Origin: Streptacidiphilus pinicola
GTDB taxonomy: Bacteria; Actinomycetota; Actinomycetes; Streptomycetales; Streptomycetaceae
NCBI RefSeq assembly: GCF_003258295.1
Contig: NZ_QKYN01000171.1
Location: 1 to 36,802, forward strand
Length of the DNA: 36,802 nt
Direction of reading: 5' to 3'
Part shown: positions 1 to 8,952 of the stretch, piece by piece
Layout of the letters: each line of letters begins with the position of its first letter
How positions within the stretch are numbered: the first letter of the stretch is position 1
The notes under the pieces: model-generated
What the model was told of the DNA's origin: nothing
Databases searched by the model: none
The model's input: only the letters and a program-made list of their open reading frames with translations
Translations under genes and position numbers: made by a program

Positions 1-150
1 GCGTAGTACCGCATCGAGGCCTGGTTCGAGGTGTCGGTCTCGCAGCCCACGACGACCGACCAGTAGCCCGTGCTGATCTGCGTGCTGTCCACCGCTGCGC
101 ACTGCGCGACCGACACCGAGTTGCTCGGAGCGCTTTGAGCGGTGCGCAGA
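1..150. repeat. Perfect 150-bp inverted repeat at window edge (partner 391-540)
   Basis: Bases 1-150 are the exact reverse complement of 391-540; position i pairs with 541-i without mismatch. The match stops abruptly at 150/391 and leaves a 240-base spacer. The right copy lies inside an intact coding frame. The left copy carries the same codons backwards and codes for nothing. Exact identity, a length equal to a common short-read length, and the position at the very end of the window point to a fold-back read or assembly chimera rather than a biological repeat. A true hairpin or recent inverted duplication cannot be excluded from sequence alone. Confidence 0.95.
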
Positions 151-163
151 ACGCCGCGTCACC

Positions 164-1060
164 GTGTGGGCTGCCCTCGCCGCCGGCCCGCTCGCCCTGT
201 TCGCGTCCTGCGCTTCCGCTCGTGTCCCGGCTCGCACCCCCCCGCACGCGGTTACCGCCGCGGCCGCGCCGGCTCCCGCGCAGGACCCGTCGGGCTTTGC
301 GCAACTGTTCGTCTCGCTGTGGCTGCGCACCGACGGCAGCGCCAACGACGCGCACCTCGCCGCGTTGCGCGCACTCGCCCCGAACGTCGATCTGCGCACC
401 GCTCAAAGCGCTCCGAGCAACTCGGTGTCGGTCGCGCAGTGCGCAGCGGTGGACAGCACGCAGATCAGCACGGGCTACTGGTCGGTCGTCGTGGGCTGCG
501 AGACCGACACCTCGAACCAGGCCTCGATGCGGTACTACGCGGTCCCCGTGCAGATGGACCAGAACGGCGTCGGGGTGGGGTCGCTGGCAGTCATCGCCCA
601 GCCTGCCGCTGTCGCCGCGCCGACGCCGGCGGGGGTGCCGCCCACGCTGTACCCGGACAGCGCGGCTGCCGGCACGCCGCTCGCCTCCGCGGTGAGCGCG
701 TTCGCAACGGCGTACCTGACCGGGCAGGGCGACGTGGGCGCGCTGCTCTCCCCCGGCGCCCGTATCCCAGCCCCCGCCTCGGCCCTGTACGGGCAAGTGC
801 AGGTCGGTCAGGTCAGCGTCGGGCAGCCGGGCATGGACGGCCAGGTCCCTGCGGACGGAACCAGCTGCGAGATCTGGGTGCAGGCCACGGCCACGGACCA
901 GACCGGCAGCGCCTGGCCGCTCGGCTACGCGCTGCGGATGCGCGCCCGGGCGGGCCGCTGGGAAGTCGCCGCCCTCGAATCCGGCCCCGCCCTCTCCACA
1001 CAGCCAGCTCCGACCACGACCGCGACGCCGTCCGTGGCGGCAGCAGCGACAGCGCCCTAG
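164..1060 (+). CDS. TcpC-like conjugal transfer protein (5' end probably missing)
   Basis: The product has 298 residues from the GTG at 164. It has a hydrophobic N-terminal segment (about residues 2-17) followed by an Ala/Pro-rich linker and about 230 extracytoplasmic residues in two similar halves, starting near FAQLFVSLWLR and FATAYLTGQG. This matches the two NTF2-like domains of the TcpC/VirB8-type family of Gram-positive conjugation systems, which build the channel outside the membrane. The frame is already open upstream (Arg-Arg-Val-Thr before the GTG), and the inverted-repeat artefact begins 14 bases upstream. The real start and a cytoplasmic N-terminus of some tens of residues are therefore probably lost. 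It is the first gene of the type IV secretion operon, with 66 pyrimidine-rich bases before the next gene. Confidence 0.72.
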   Translation: MWAALAAGPLALFASCASARVPARTPPHAVTAAAAPAPAQDPSGFAQLFVSLWLRTDGSANDAHLAALRALAPNVDLRTAQSAPSNSVSVAQCAAVDSTQISTGYWSVVVGCETDTSNQASMRYYAVPVQMDQNGVGVGSLAVIAQPAAVAAPTPAGVPPTLYPDSAAAGTPLASAVSAFATAYLTGQGDVGALLSPGARIPAPASALYGQVQVGQVSVGQPGMDGQVPADGTSCEIWVQATATDQTGSAWPLGYALRMRARAGRWEVAALESGPALSTQPAPTTTATPSVAAAATAP

Positions 1061-1126
1061 CCACGCCGCCCCTCCCCGTCTCCTCTTCTTCCCTCTCCTC
1101 TTCTCTCCTATATACGGAGCCCCCTC

Positions 1127-1444
1127 GTGATCGAGCACCTCTACATGGCCGGCGCCCTGCAGAACCTGGGCAACAACGTGATCGGCATGTTCGCCGGGTG
1201 GGCCAAGCCCGCCCTTGAGGCGATCATCGGCCTGGTCATCGTCGTCAAGATCATCCAAAGGTTCAGCATCAAGGCCGGGATCGGCGTCGCGCTCGCCGCC
1301 ATCGTGTGCCTGGGCCTCTACAACGACCGCGACCAACTCGGCACCGCCGTCACCAACGAGCTCCAGTCCGACACCCACGGCCTGGCCCAGCTTCACCACC
1401 CGATCCAGACCCTCCCCACCATCGTGGCTGAGGCGCGTCGGTGA
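1127..1444 (+). CDS. Small TcpD-like membrane protein of the conjugation operon
   Basis: This is a 105-residue protein. The GTG start is supported by GGAG at 1116-1119, seven bases upstream; an ATG at 1145 is the alternative. It has two membrane segments: about residues 26-43 (ALEAIIGLVIVVKII) and about 50-65 (AGIGVALAAIVCLGLY), with a short positively charged turn between them. The C-terminal tail is polar. Size, topology and place between TcpC-like and TcpE-like genes fit the small TcpD-type or VirB2/VirB3-like component of Gram-positive conjugation channels. Assignment rests on context as much as on sequence. Its stop overlaps the next start (GTGA at 1441). Confidence 0.65.
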   Translation: MIEHLYMAGALQNLGNNVIGMFAGWAKPALEAIIGLVIVVKIIQRFSIKAGIGVALAAIVCLGLYNDRDQLGTAVTNELQSDTHGLAQLHHPIQTLPTIVAEARR

Positions 1445-2115
1445 CCACCTCGGCCGTGGAGGCGCCTGTCGCGCGCTCGTACACGCGAGCGCGCCGGCAC
1501 CCGTGGGTGCTGGGGAAGCTCGGCGAGATCCGGCTATGGCTGGGCCCCTACTCACGGCCGCAGCTCGTTGTCGCCGGCGTCGGCCTGCTGGTGCTGGGCA
1601 AGACGATCTCCTGGTGGTGGCCCGTCTTCGGGCCGCTGCCGATCGTCGGGCTCGGGGTCGCGGTGTGGGCGGCGCGCTGCGCGCGGATCGGCGGCCGCGT
1701 CCCGGAGGCCGCGGTGTGGGGGTGGCTTCTGCTGGCCGCCCAGCCCAGGGGCGGGCGCATCGGCGGACGGCCGGCCAAGGATCGGGCCTCCACCACCTTG
1801 CACGGCGGCTTCTTCCTCACCGAGACCGCGCTAGCCAACGGCCCCGCGGCCGACACCGCGCCGGTTGCCGGCGGTTCGGCCACGAGGCGGGCGGCACCTG
1901 CGCGCAGGGGCTCTGCTCCCTCTGCCCGGCCGGCGCGGCGTCGCCCGCAGTCGTCGCGCCCGGGCCCGACAACCAGACCGCCGTCCGGAGCGCCGTCCGG
2001 GCCGACGGTCGCGACCCGACCATCGGCGGCCGAGGCAGTCCCGTCTCGTCCCCGTTCCTCGCTGGACCTGCTGATGGAGCAGTCCGGCGCCCGCACCACG
2101 ACGACGAAGGCCTGA
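1441..2115 (+). CDS. TcpE-like conjugal transfer membrane protein
   Basis: The product has 224 residues and a GTG start overlapping the previous stop by four bases. An amphipathic N-terminus containing the short motif GPYSRPQ is followed by two close hydrophobic stretches (about 40-57 and 61-80), a short motif rich in Gly and Arg, and then a disordered Ala/Arg/Pro/Ser tail of about 90 residues. The two-span layout and position directly before the VirB4-like ATPase fit the TcpE family, a VirB3-like inner-membrane component. The long basic tail is likely cytoplasmic. It is poorly conserved in type and may not be essential to the fold. Confidence 0.65.
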   Translation: MTTSAVEAPVARSYTRARRHPWVLGKLGEIRLWLGPYSRPQLVVAGVGLLVLGKTISWWWPVFGPLPIVGLGVAVWAARCARIGGRVPEAAVWGWLLLAAQPRGGRIGGRPAKDRASTTLHGGFFLTETALANGPAADTAPVAGGSATRRAAPARRGSAPSARPARRRPQSSRPGPTTRPPSGAPSGPTVATRPSAAEAVPSRPRSSLDLLMEQSGARTTTTKA

Positions 2116-2121
2116 GAGCTG

Positions 2122-4692
2122 ATGCGTGTTCCGATCCGTCACATCGTCGACAACCTCGTGTGGTCGACCACCGGCACCGTGTGGGCCGTCTTCCGCGTCT
2201 CCCCGGTCTCCAACCGCTACGCCCCGCAGCGGGCGCGCGCGGAGCTCGTATCGCGGCTGACCTCGATGGTGCGTCAACTCGAGGGCGCGCCACGCTGGTA
2301 CGGGCTGGCCGCGCAGATCGACGCGGGCGAGATCGGCACACGCATGATCGAGGGCATCGACCTGGACCGGCACCCGGCCTGGGAGGAGACCGCCGACGCG
2401 TGCTTCGACCTGGTCGCGGGTGACGAGATGTTCCGGCGCACGCACTGGCTCGCGGTGCCGCTCAAGGCCCCCACCAAGCAGGCCGCCTGGGCCGGTCAGC
2501 TCGCGGCGACGTGGACGGAGGTCGCCGACCTGCTCGGCATGGCCCCCGTGCAGGTGACCGAGCGGGAGGTCGCCGCATACCGACAGCAGGCCCGCCACCT
2601 GGCCGCGACCCTGGCCCCCGGTCCGGCACTGCGCCCGGCCCGTCCATCCGAGATCGTGTGGATGGCGCGGCACGCGATCTGCCGAGGCCTTGCGGAGCCG
2701 CTGCTGCTGGAGGCCGAAGAGTCGGCGACCGGCGGGGGCCGGGTGGTGGGCGGGACGCTGCGCTCCCCCTCGTACATGGAGCTGGGGCAGGTGCGGCTCG
2801 CCGAGGGCGGCCGCCCCGGCGTCGCGGGGGAGACGGCCCCCAGGCAGAAGGGGCGCGGGGCGCGAGGGCTGCACCGCGCGGACGGTACCTCGCCGATCGC
2901 GCGGCGATGGCTTCAGGTGGAGAGCGAGACCGGGACCTCCTACCAGGCGCAGCTCGTGGTGGCGGAGCAGCCCGCAGCGGCGGCCGCGTCGACGGCGGAT
3001 GTACTCGCGCAGCTTGAGGTGTGCCCCTTCCCGGTGGACTACGTCATCGACCTGCAGGTGGTGCCGTCTGAGAAGGCGAAGCTCTCGGTTCGCCGCAAGA
3101 AGCGCGAGCTGGTCGACCAGGCCGACCAGTACGGCGCCGAGACCTCCGGTTTGCCGGATGCCATCTACAACGCGGCCGGCGACCTGGGCGAGGAGAGCAA
3201 CCGCCTGGAGCAGACCACCAACGAGGTCGAGGTCCAGTCCGTCACCGCGCTGACGGTATGGGCGACCACCCCGGGCGAGGTCGAGCAACGCGCTCGAACC
3301 CTGGCCAGCGCCTTCACCGGGCTGAACTACCAAATCGTGCGGCCCGTCGGCAGCCAGGAGATCCTCTTCTCCCTCTCGCTGCCCGGGACAACCGCGTCGC
3401 CGCGGCTGCGGGAGTTCCGCCAGCACGAGCTGTCCGGCGACTGGGCGCTGCGTGGCGCCGCGACGAGCATCGAACTCGGGGACGAGCGCGGCGCGCTGGC
3501 CGGGTTCAACATCGACACCGGTGCCGCACTGCCCGTCCTCATCGATCTCGCCGGGGCCCCGGGGCGCAACCGCTCCGCCTCGTTGGGCGTGGTGGGTGAG
3601 CTCGGGTCGGGCAAGAGCATCGTGCAGAAGGGCTTCACGATCGCGGTGGTGGACCGCGGCGGACAGGCCATCATCATCGACCGCACGCCGTTGCGCGAAT
3701 GGGCCGCCTTCGCGGAAGCCGCGACGGAGGGCCGAGCGCAGGTCGTCGACGCCGCCACCGCGACGGTCAGCATCGACCCACTGCGGTTGTTCCCGCCCGC
3801 GGACGGCGCCCGGTGGGCGATCAGCTACCTCACGCTGCAGCTCGGTGTCGGCGTCATGTCGCCGGCCGGCGCGCTGCTGAGCCACGCCGTGCATCACGTC
3901 GCCGCGTCCGATGCCCCGAGCATGCGCGCCGTCCTGGACTACCTCGCCACCCTCGCCCAGGCGGGCCAGACAAGTCGGCGCGCGCAGGAGGCCGCGCAGC
4001 TGGCGGACATGCTGTCGATCGTGGCCGAAGACCGGTTCGGGCAGATGGTCTTCGACCCCGCCTTGCCGCCGCTGCGCTGGCAGGACTTGGACGGCGACAT
4101 GGTTGTGTTCACCACGGCCGGTCTGCTGCTTCCGTCCAAGGAGGCCCTCACGGATCCGAAGCTGCTGGCTCAGCAGCCGCTGGAGGCGTTGATCGGGCGC
4201 GCGGTGCTCTATCTGGTGGCGGCGGTCGCGCGGGAGGTCGCGTTCAAGCGCCCGGACCGGTTCGGGTGGATCGACGTGGATGAGTGCTACTGGCTGACCT
4301 CGTCCACCGAGGGCGCGAACCTGGTCCACGAGATCGTTCACGACGGCCGCAAGCACAAGGCCGGCGTCGGTCTCGGCTCCCACGACCCGATCGAGCTTGG
4401 GGACGAGACCACCCGCGGGCTGCTCGGCTACAAGCTCGTGATGCGGCACACCGACCCGGCGCTGATCCGCCGCTCGCTGGAGTTCCTGGGCCTCGACAGC
4501 TCCGATGCGCAGCTGGTGGACACCGTCGCGGGCCTCTCCCCCAGCGGCGCGACCGAGCGGCAGGGCGAGTGCCTGCTGCGGGACAACGCCGGCCGCATCG
4601 GCCGCCTGCGCATCGTGATCCCCCCGGTGGAGCGCATCGAGAAGCGGATCGGCACCACTCCCCCGGACAGCGCCGAGGGGGTCGCGGCATGA
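2122..4692 (+). CDS. VirB4/TraC-like conjugation ATPase
   Basis: This is an 856-residue cytoplasmic or membrane-associated ATPase expected to power the type IV secretion channel. A Walker A motif GELGSGKS lies at about residues 492-499. A Walker B-like WIDVDE lies at about 716-721, with the acidic pair expected for a HerA/VirB4 P-loop ATPase. The N-terminal ~450 residues match the region that precedes the ATPase domain in VirB4/TcpF proteins. The ATG at 2122 lies six bases after the previous stop, with AAGG at 2107-2110 as a weak ribosome site. The 3' end overlaps the next gene (ATGA at 4689). It is intact over 2.5 kb, which argues against a high random indel rate in this sequence. Confidence 0.88.
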   Translation: MRVPIRHIVDNLVWSTTGTVWAVFRVSPVSNRYAPQRARAELVSRLTSMVRQLEGAPRWYGLAAQIDAGEIGTRMIEGIDLDRHPAWEETADACFDLVAGDEMFRRTHWLAVPLKAPTKQAAWAGQLAATWTEVADLLGMAPVQVTEREVAAYRQQARHLAATLAPGPALRPARPSEIVWMARHAICRGLAEPLLLEAEESATGGGRVVGGTLRSPSYMELGQVRLAEGGRPGVAGETAPRQKGRGARGLHRADGTSPIARRWLQVESETGTSYQAQLVVAEQPAAAAASTADVLAQLEVCPFPVDYVIDLQVVPSEKAKLSVRRKKRELVDQADQYGAETSGLPDAIYNAAGDLGEESNRLEQTTNEVEVQSVTALTVWATTPGEVEQRARTLASAFTGLNYQIVRPVGSQEILFSLSLPGTTASPRLREFRQHELSGDWALRGAATSIELGDERGALAGFNIDTGAALPVLIDLAGAPGRNRSASLGVVGELGSGKSIVQKGFTIAVVDRGGQAIIIDRTPLREWAAFAEAATEGRAQVVDAATATVSIDPLRLFPPADGARWAISYLTLQLGVGVMSPAGALLSHAVHHVAASDAPSMRAVLDYLATLAQAGQTSRRAQEAAQLADMLSIVAEDRFGQMVFDPALPPLRWQDLDGDMVVFTTAGLLLPSKEALTDPKLLAQQPLEALIGRAVLYLVAAVAREVAFKRPDRFGWIDVDECYWLTSSTEGANLVHEIVHDGRKHKAGVGLGSHDPIELGDETTRGLLGYKLVMRHTDPALIRRSLEFLGLDSSDAQLVDTVAGLSPSGATERQGECLLRDNAGRIGRLRIVIPPVERIEKRIGTTPPDSAEGVAA

Positions 4693-7226
4693 CGAACCGT
4701 CTGAAGCGAGCAGTCCATTGGGCACTTGGCTGGCGCCCGACCTGGCACGGCGTGCGCCAGACCGGTTTCGTCACGGCGACGGTGTTCGCGTTCCTGGTCA
4801 TCAACGCGCAGGCCGCGGCTGCCACCACGGGATCGACCGGCGGCTCGACCCCGGGGATGCTCGCGCCGTTCAACGTCCCCTCCTCCGAGGGGGTACCGCT
4901 GGACCACTACCAGCTGGTGTCCGACCCCGGCGGCATGACGGACTTCCAGCAGTCGGCCCAGTCCTACCTGATGGGCATGTGCTTCGCCCTGGTACGGATC
5001 GTGGTCGGGCTGGAGTGCTGGCTGATCCACTGGGCCTACTCCTTCCCGGTCACGAAGATGATGGCCGCCAAGTCCCAGGCCCTCGCAGACGGCTACCGCA
5101 CCTGGGTCGTCGACCAGCTCGGCCTCCCGGGAATGCTGCTCGCGTGGGCGGTGGTGGTCTGCTCGGTGATGCTGCTGCGCGGCCGCACCGGCCGCGCTGC
5201 GGGGGAACTCGCCCTGACCTTCCTCATCGTCGGCGTCGCCTCCGCTGGACTGCTGCGGCCCGACGTGGTCCTCGGCTCCGGCGGGTTGCTCGACCAGGCC
5301 CGTCAGGCCTCTCTCGAGGTCGCGTCTATCACCACTAACCAGGGCGCGGCGCCGCCGGCGACGGTGGATCCGGCGAGCATCTCCGGGCCGCTGGAGCAGA
5401 CCCTCACCTCCACCTTCGTCGTCGAGCCCTACCAGCTGCTGCAGTTCGGCCGCCCGATCCCGCGCGGCGACAAGGCGTACGACACCTACCTCGCATCCGT
5501 CGCGATGAACGGCGGACCCACCGGCGGCGGCACCCCCGCCGCCAACCCGCACGCCTGCGACGGGCTGGCCGGCATGCCGGCGCAGGCCTGCCAGCTCGGC
5601 CAGACCAGCCAGAGCCCGCCACCGAGCTGCGACGGACTGTCCGGCGGCACGAAGATCTGGTGCCTCCAGGGCACCGGGCGCTGCGACCAGCTGTCCGGCG
5701 CCACCAAAATCTTGTGCGACATGGGCTCCAGTCAGAGCAGCACCAGCGGCAGTGGCGGGGCGAACTGCGACAAGCTCATGGGCCTGGCCAAGCACTTCTG
5801 CCAGGCCGCCCCGCCCACGAACGGGTCGACGACCGATCAGGCCAAGGCCCTGGCCGACCGATTCAAAGATGTGGATCCGGCGATCTCCGCATACGTGGCG
5901 CCGCCGTCGTGGGACCGGGTCTTCGGCGCGATGCTGCTGCTGTTCGCCGCCCTGGTCGTCCTGGTCATGGTCGTTGCGATGGTCCTGGCGCTGTTCGCGG
6001 CGCAGGCCGCCGACGCGCTTCTCGCCGCCCTGGACTATCCCGCGCTGGTGTGGGCGATCCTGCCCGGCCCCAACCGCGGCGTGCTGTGGCGGTGGCTCGG
6101 CTCCTTCGTCACCTCCATCCTCGTGCTGTTCACTGCGTCGATCTTCCTGCCCGTCTTCGGGCTGACCTGTGCGGCGTTCCTGTCCGGCGGGCAGGACCTG
6201 ATCACGAAGATGTTCCTCGTCGACCTGGTCGCCCTGGTCGCGCTCGGCTTCCACCGCCGCATCATGGCCGGCGCTTCCACCGCCGGTTCCCGTCTCGCGA
6301 ACCGGATGCGCTGGGCCAGGATCGGCGGCTCCGGTTCCGGCGACGGCGCCACCCGCACCGGCCAGGTCATCGCCGGCGCCCTCGCCGCTGGCGGCCCGGG
6401 CGGCTTCGGCGGCATGGCGTCCGGCTACGCCCTGTTCGCAGGCGGCAACCCGGCCCACGCGCACCTCGCACGCCGGGCCGGTCTACTGTCCAGCGCCCGA
6501 GCCCTCGCCGACATCCCCGGCGCGCCACTGCACGCGGGCCGCCTGCTCGGTGACATCGGTCGGGAAGCCGCCCATGGTTTGGCTCCGGTCACCCTGGCCG
6601 CGCGCGGAGTTCACCACGCGTGGAAGGGCCGGGCCCTGACGCCGGAGGAGTTCGAGGCCCGCCGAATCCAGCCGGGTGCTGGCGGCGGGCTGCCGGTCGG
6701 ATCCAGGTTGCACAACCGGCTGATCCAGACCCGCGGCGGCCGCGTGCTCCTCGGCGGCAGCCGCCTCGCCTGGGGTGCCAGCTTCGGCGCCCCGGCCACC
6801 TGGACCCGCGCACGACGACGCATCGCCGCCGGCGGCCGAGAGGTCCGCGGCCAGGTCGCGCACTACAACCTCGAGCGCAAGAACTACTGGCACACCGAGT
6901 GGAAGCCGGGCTTCGACGACATGACCACCCCGGCGCGCCTGGCCGAGAAGGCTGCTGCGGCCGGCGGCGCGCGGTTGCACGTCGCCGCCGACGTCTACGG
7001 GCGCCCCGCCGTCGAAGCAACCAAGCGAGCGGCCGTCAACACCGCGACCGCGGCCGTCCTGCGCACCGGCCCCGCCGGCAGCGCGACCGGCGGTGATCCG
7101 GTGCAGCCGGAGCGCTCCCACAGCCGCGTCGCATCCGACGAGGAGCGGGCGCGTGCGGAGATCCTGCACGCCCTGCGCCGCGCCCAACGCGAAGCCCGGG
7201 GCGAGAGCGGCGGTGAGGGGTCGTGA
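4689..7226 (+). CDS. VirB6/TrbL-like multi-spanning conjugal transfer protein
   Basis: The product has 845 residues from ATG 4689, which overlaps the ATPase stop. The frame is open for about 400 bases further upstream, but that part is antisense-like shadow inside the ATPase gene. An N-terminal signal-like segment ends near AQAAAA (about residues 25-44). Membrane spans follow at about 85-120 and 140-200, and a cluster of spans lies at about 405-540. The C-terminal ~300 residues are soluble and rich in Gly, Ala and Arg. Between the span groups (residues 290-371) lie four units of the form CDxLxG(x5)C, an unusual Cys-rich insert. Position after VirB4 and before a wall hydrolase fits the VirB6/TrbL pore component. 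Confidence 0.75.
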   Translation: MTNRLKRAVHWALGWRPTWHGVRQTGFVTATVFAFLVINAQAAAATTGSTGGSTPGMLAPFNVPSSEGVPLDHYQLVSDPGGMTDFQQSAQSYLMGMCFALVRIVVGLECWLIHWAYSFPVTKMMAAKSQALADGYRTWVVDQLGLPGMLLAWAVVVCSVMLLRGRTGRAAGELALTFLIVGVASAGLLRPDVVLGSGGLLDQARQASLEVASITTNQGAAPPATVDPASISGPLEQTLTSTFVVEPYQLLQFGRPIPRGDKAYDTYLASVAMNGGPTGGGTPAANPHACDGLAGMPAQACQLGQTSQSPPPSCDGLSGGTKIWCLQGTGRCDQLSGATKILCDMGSSQSSTSGSGGANCDKLMGLAKHFCQAAPPTNGSTTDQAKALADRFKDVDPAISAYVAPPSWDRVFGAMLLLFAALVVLVMVVAMVLALFAAQAADALLAALDYPALVWAILPGPNRGVLWRWLGSFVTSILVLFTASIFLPVFGLTCAAFLSGGQDLITKMFLVDLVALVALGFHRRIMAGASTAGSRLANRMRWARIGGSGSGDGATRTGQVIAGALAAGGPGGFGGMASGYALFAGGNPAHAHLARRAGLLSSARALADIPGAPLHAGRLLGDIGREAAHGLAPVTLAARGVHHAWKGRALTPEEFEARRIQPGAGGGLPVGSRLHNRLIQTRGGRVLLGGSRLAWGASFGAPATWTRARRRIAAGGREVRGQVAHYNLERKNYWHTEWKPGFDDMTTPARLAEKAAAAGGARLHVAADVYGRPAVEATKRAAVNTATAAVLRTGPAGSATGGDPVQPERSHSRVASDEERARAEILHALRRAQREARGESGGEGS

Positions 7227-8341
7227 AGAAGCTGATGCTGGTGGGCTTGGTCGCCCTGGTCGGCCTGTCGCTGATGGTGCTTCCGCTGGGACTCGCCGCC
7301 TCCAGCTCCGCCACCACCACCGGCGGATCCACCGCCGGGGTCGCCGGCCTGCCGCCGGTCCTCGGCCAGGCCTACACCCAGGCCGCCGCCAAGGTGCACG
7401 ACCTCGTACCCGCATGCCAGGGCATGCGGTGGGAGATCCTGGCCGGTATCGCCGAAGTCGAGACCACCCAGGCCGCCGGCCACCAGATCAGCGCGGACGG
7501 TGAGATCACCCCGCCCATCTACGGCCCGCTGCTTGACGGCTCAGGCGCCGGCGGCAACACCACCCCGGTCATCAACACCACGGCAGCGGAGCTCCAGCTG
7601 GACGCCGGCACGCACTACGCCCGCGCACTCGGCCTGTTCCAGTTCATGCCCACCACCTGGCTCTCCACCGGCGTCAACGCCCGCAGCACCAGCGCCGCGC
7701 CCGATCCGGACAACGCCTTCGACGCCGCGCTCACCGCAGCGGTGTACCTGTGCGGGAACGGCCGCGACCTCACCCAGCCGACCGAGCTCGCGGCCGCGAT
7801 CCTCGCCTACAACCACTCCGACGCCTACGTCCAGCAAGTCGAAGCAGCGATCGCCCAGTACGACGCCCTCGCAGGCGCCACCTCAGCGGTTCCGGCATCG
7901 GGGAAGGCGGCGATCGTGCTGCGCGCGGCCATGTCCCAGTTCGGCGTCCCCTACTCCTGGGGCGGCGGCAACGCCGCCGGCCCGACGCGGGGTCAGTGCT
8001 GCTCCCCCGGCGGCCAGGACGGATCCACCATCACCGGGTTCGACTGCTCCGGCCTGACCCTCTACGCCTACGCCCAGGTCGGCATCACCCTGCCCCGCAC
8101 CGCCGCCGCCCAAGCCGGCGTCGGCCGCCGCATCCCCGCCTCCGCCGGCCTCGGCGCGCTGCGACCCGGGGACCTCATCTTCTACGGCTACATCCCCGGC
8201 GACGACGCCTCCATCTATCACGTCGCCATATACGCAGGCAGCGGCATGCAAGTGGCTGCTCCAAGGCCAGGTGAAGGCGTCCTTCAGCAGCCAGTCGATC
8301 TCAAGTCATCCACGTTTGCCGGAGGGGCGCAGATCCTTTGA
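7223..8341 (+). CDS. Bifunctional wall hydrolase: lytic transglycosylase + NlpC/P60
   Basis: This is a 372-residue secreted protein with a GTG start overlapping the previous stop. It has an N-terminal signal or anchor (about residues 3-26). The lytic transglycosylase domain has its likely catalytic Glu at about residue 80 (IAEVETT) and the LFQFMPTTW motif near 140. The NlpC/P60 peptidase domain starts near residue 225, with catalytic Cys275 in GFDCSGL and His333 in IYHVAIYAG. Such two-domain enzymes (VirB1/TcpG-like) open the peptidoglycan locally for the conjugation apparatus. All visible catalytic residues are present and the length is typical. Confidence 0.88.
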   Translation: MKKLMLVGLVALVGLSLMVLPLGLAASSSATTTGGSTAGVAGLPPVLGQAYTQAAAKVHDLVPACQGMRWEILAGIAEVETTQAAGHQISADGEITPPIYGPLLDGSGAGGNTTPVINTTAAELQLDAGTHYARALGLFQFMPTTWLSTGVNARSTSAAPDPDNAFDAALTAAVYLCGNGRDLTQPTELAAAILAYNHSDAYVQQVEAAIAQYDALAGATSAVPASGKAAIVLRAAMSQFGVPYSWGGGNAAGPTRGQCCSPGGQDGSTITGFDCSGLTLYAYAQVGITLPRTAAAQAGVGRRIPASAGLGALRPGDLIFYGYIPGDDASIYHVAIYAGSGMQVAAPRPGEGVLQQPVDLKSSTFAGGAQIL

Positions 8342-8952
8342 AAACCTCGCAGATTCTCGGACTCAGTGCGGCGTTGGCCGCGGTCGGCCTCCTGCTTCTG
8401 AGCGGCGGGCCGGGAGCCGGCCACCGCGCCCGAACTGCCGCCGGCGTCACCTCAGCCCCGCCGACATCCACGCCCGCTGGGGCCGGAGCCTCATCTCCGG
8501 TCGCCCCCACGCCCGCCGCCGCGGCTACGGCCACCCCGAGCAGCGCCGTCACCGGGCTCGCAAGCGCGACTCACCTTCCCAGCAACCTACTGGCGTCGGA
8601 CGACGGCCCCGGCGGAGACCACCTGGTCCAGGCGATGCTCGACGCGCACAGCCCGCACAACCTGCCGCCCCAGGTCGAACAGCACCTTGACCAACTCGGG
8701 CGAGCCGTCTGGCTCGCCGACCTCACCGGCCAAGGCCGCACGCAATGGCCCCACTACTTCACCACCCCCGGAAGCTCCGGCTACACCAGCATCCGTGTCC
8801 AGGCCACGGCAGCGCACGCAACCGGCCCCAGGCGAGCGGCGGTGACGCTGATCTGGGCCGGGACCTCCCCGGCCGGTGACCCCGAAGTCGGCTTGCCCGG
8901 AACCGTCCTGCTGACGCAGCGCAGCGGCAGTACGTGGGAGCCAGTGCGATGA
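8338..8952 (+). CDS. Secreted or membrane-anchored protein of unknown function
   Basis: The product has 204 residues from a TTG start overlapping the previous stop (TTGA). An N-terminal signal or anchor (about 5-27, LGLSAALAAVGLLLLSGG) is followed by a Thr/Pro/Ala linker to about residue 75. A small extracytoplasmic domain follows, ending in IRVQATAAH...VTLIWAGTSP...GTVLLTQRSGSTW. That beta-rich end resembles the NTF2-like domain of TcpC-type proteins, but the similarity is too weak to assign. Four-base overlaps on both sides place it in the secretion operon, so it probably acts at the outer face of the channel. Confidence 0.7.
   Translation: MKTSQILGLSAALAAVGLLLLSGGPGAGHRARTAAGVTSAPPTSTPAGAGASSPVAPTPAAAATATPSSAVTGLASATHLPSNLLASDDGPGGDHLVQAMLDAHSPHNLPPQVEQHLDQLGRAVWLADLTGQGRTQWPHYFTTPGSSGYTSIRVQATAAHATGPRRAAVTLIWAGTSPAGDPEVGLPGTVLLTQRSGSTWEPVR

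Noticed and set aside
142-1218. 358-codon plus-strand frame starting in the inverted repeat
   Set aside because: Arg-rich shadow of the TcpC-like gene in another frame; its start lies in the artefact.
1831-4725. 964-codon open frame on the minus strand across the VirB4-like gene
   Set aside because: It is antisense to an intact ATPase with clear Walker motifs. The peptide is Arg/Gly/Pro/His-rich with no domain, a usual shadow in GC-rich DNA.
4428-6464. 678-codon minus-strand frame across the VirB6-like gene
   Set aside because: Antisense to a well-coded membrane protein; low-complexity Gly/Gln/Arg composition and no ribosome site.
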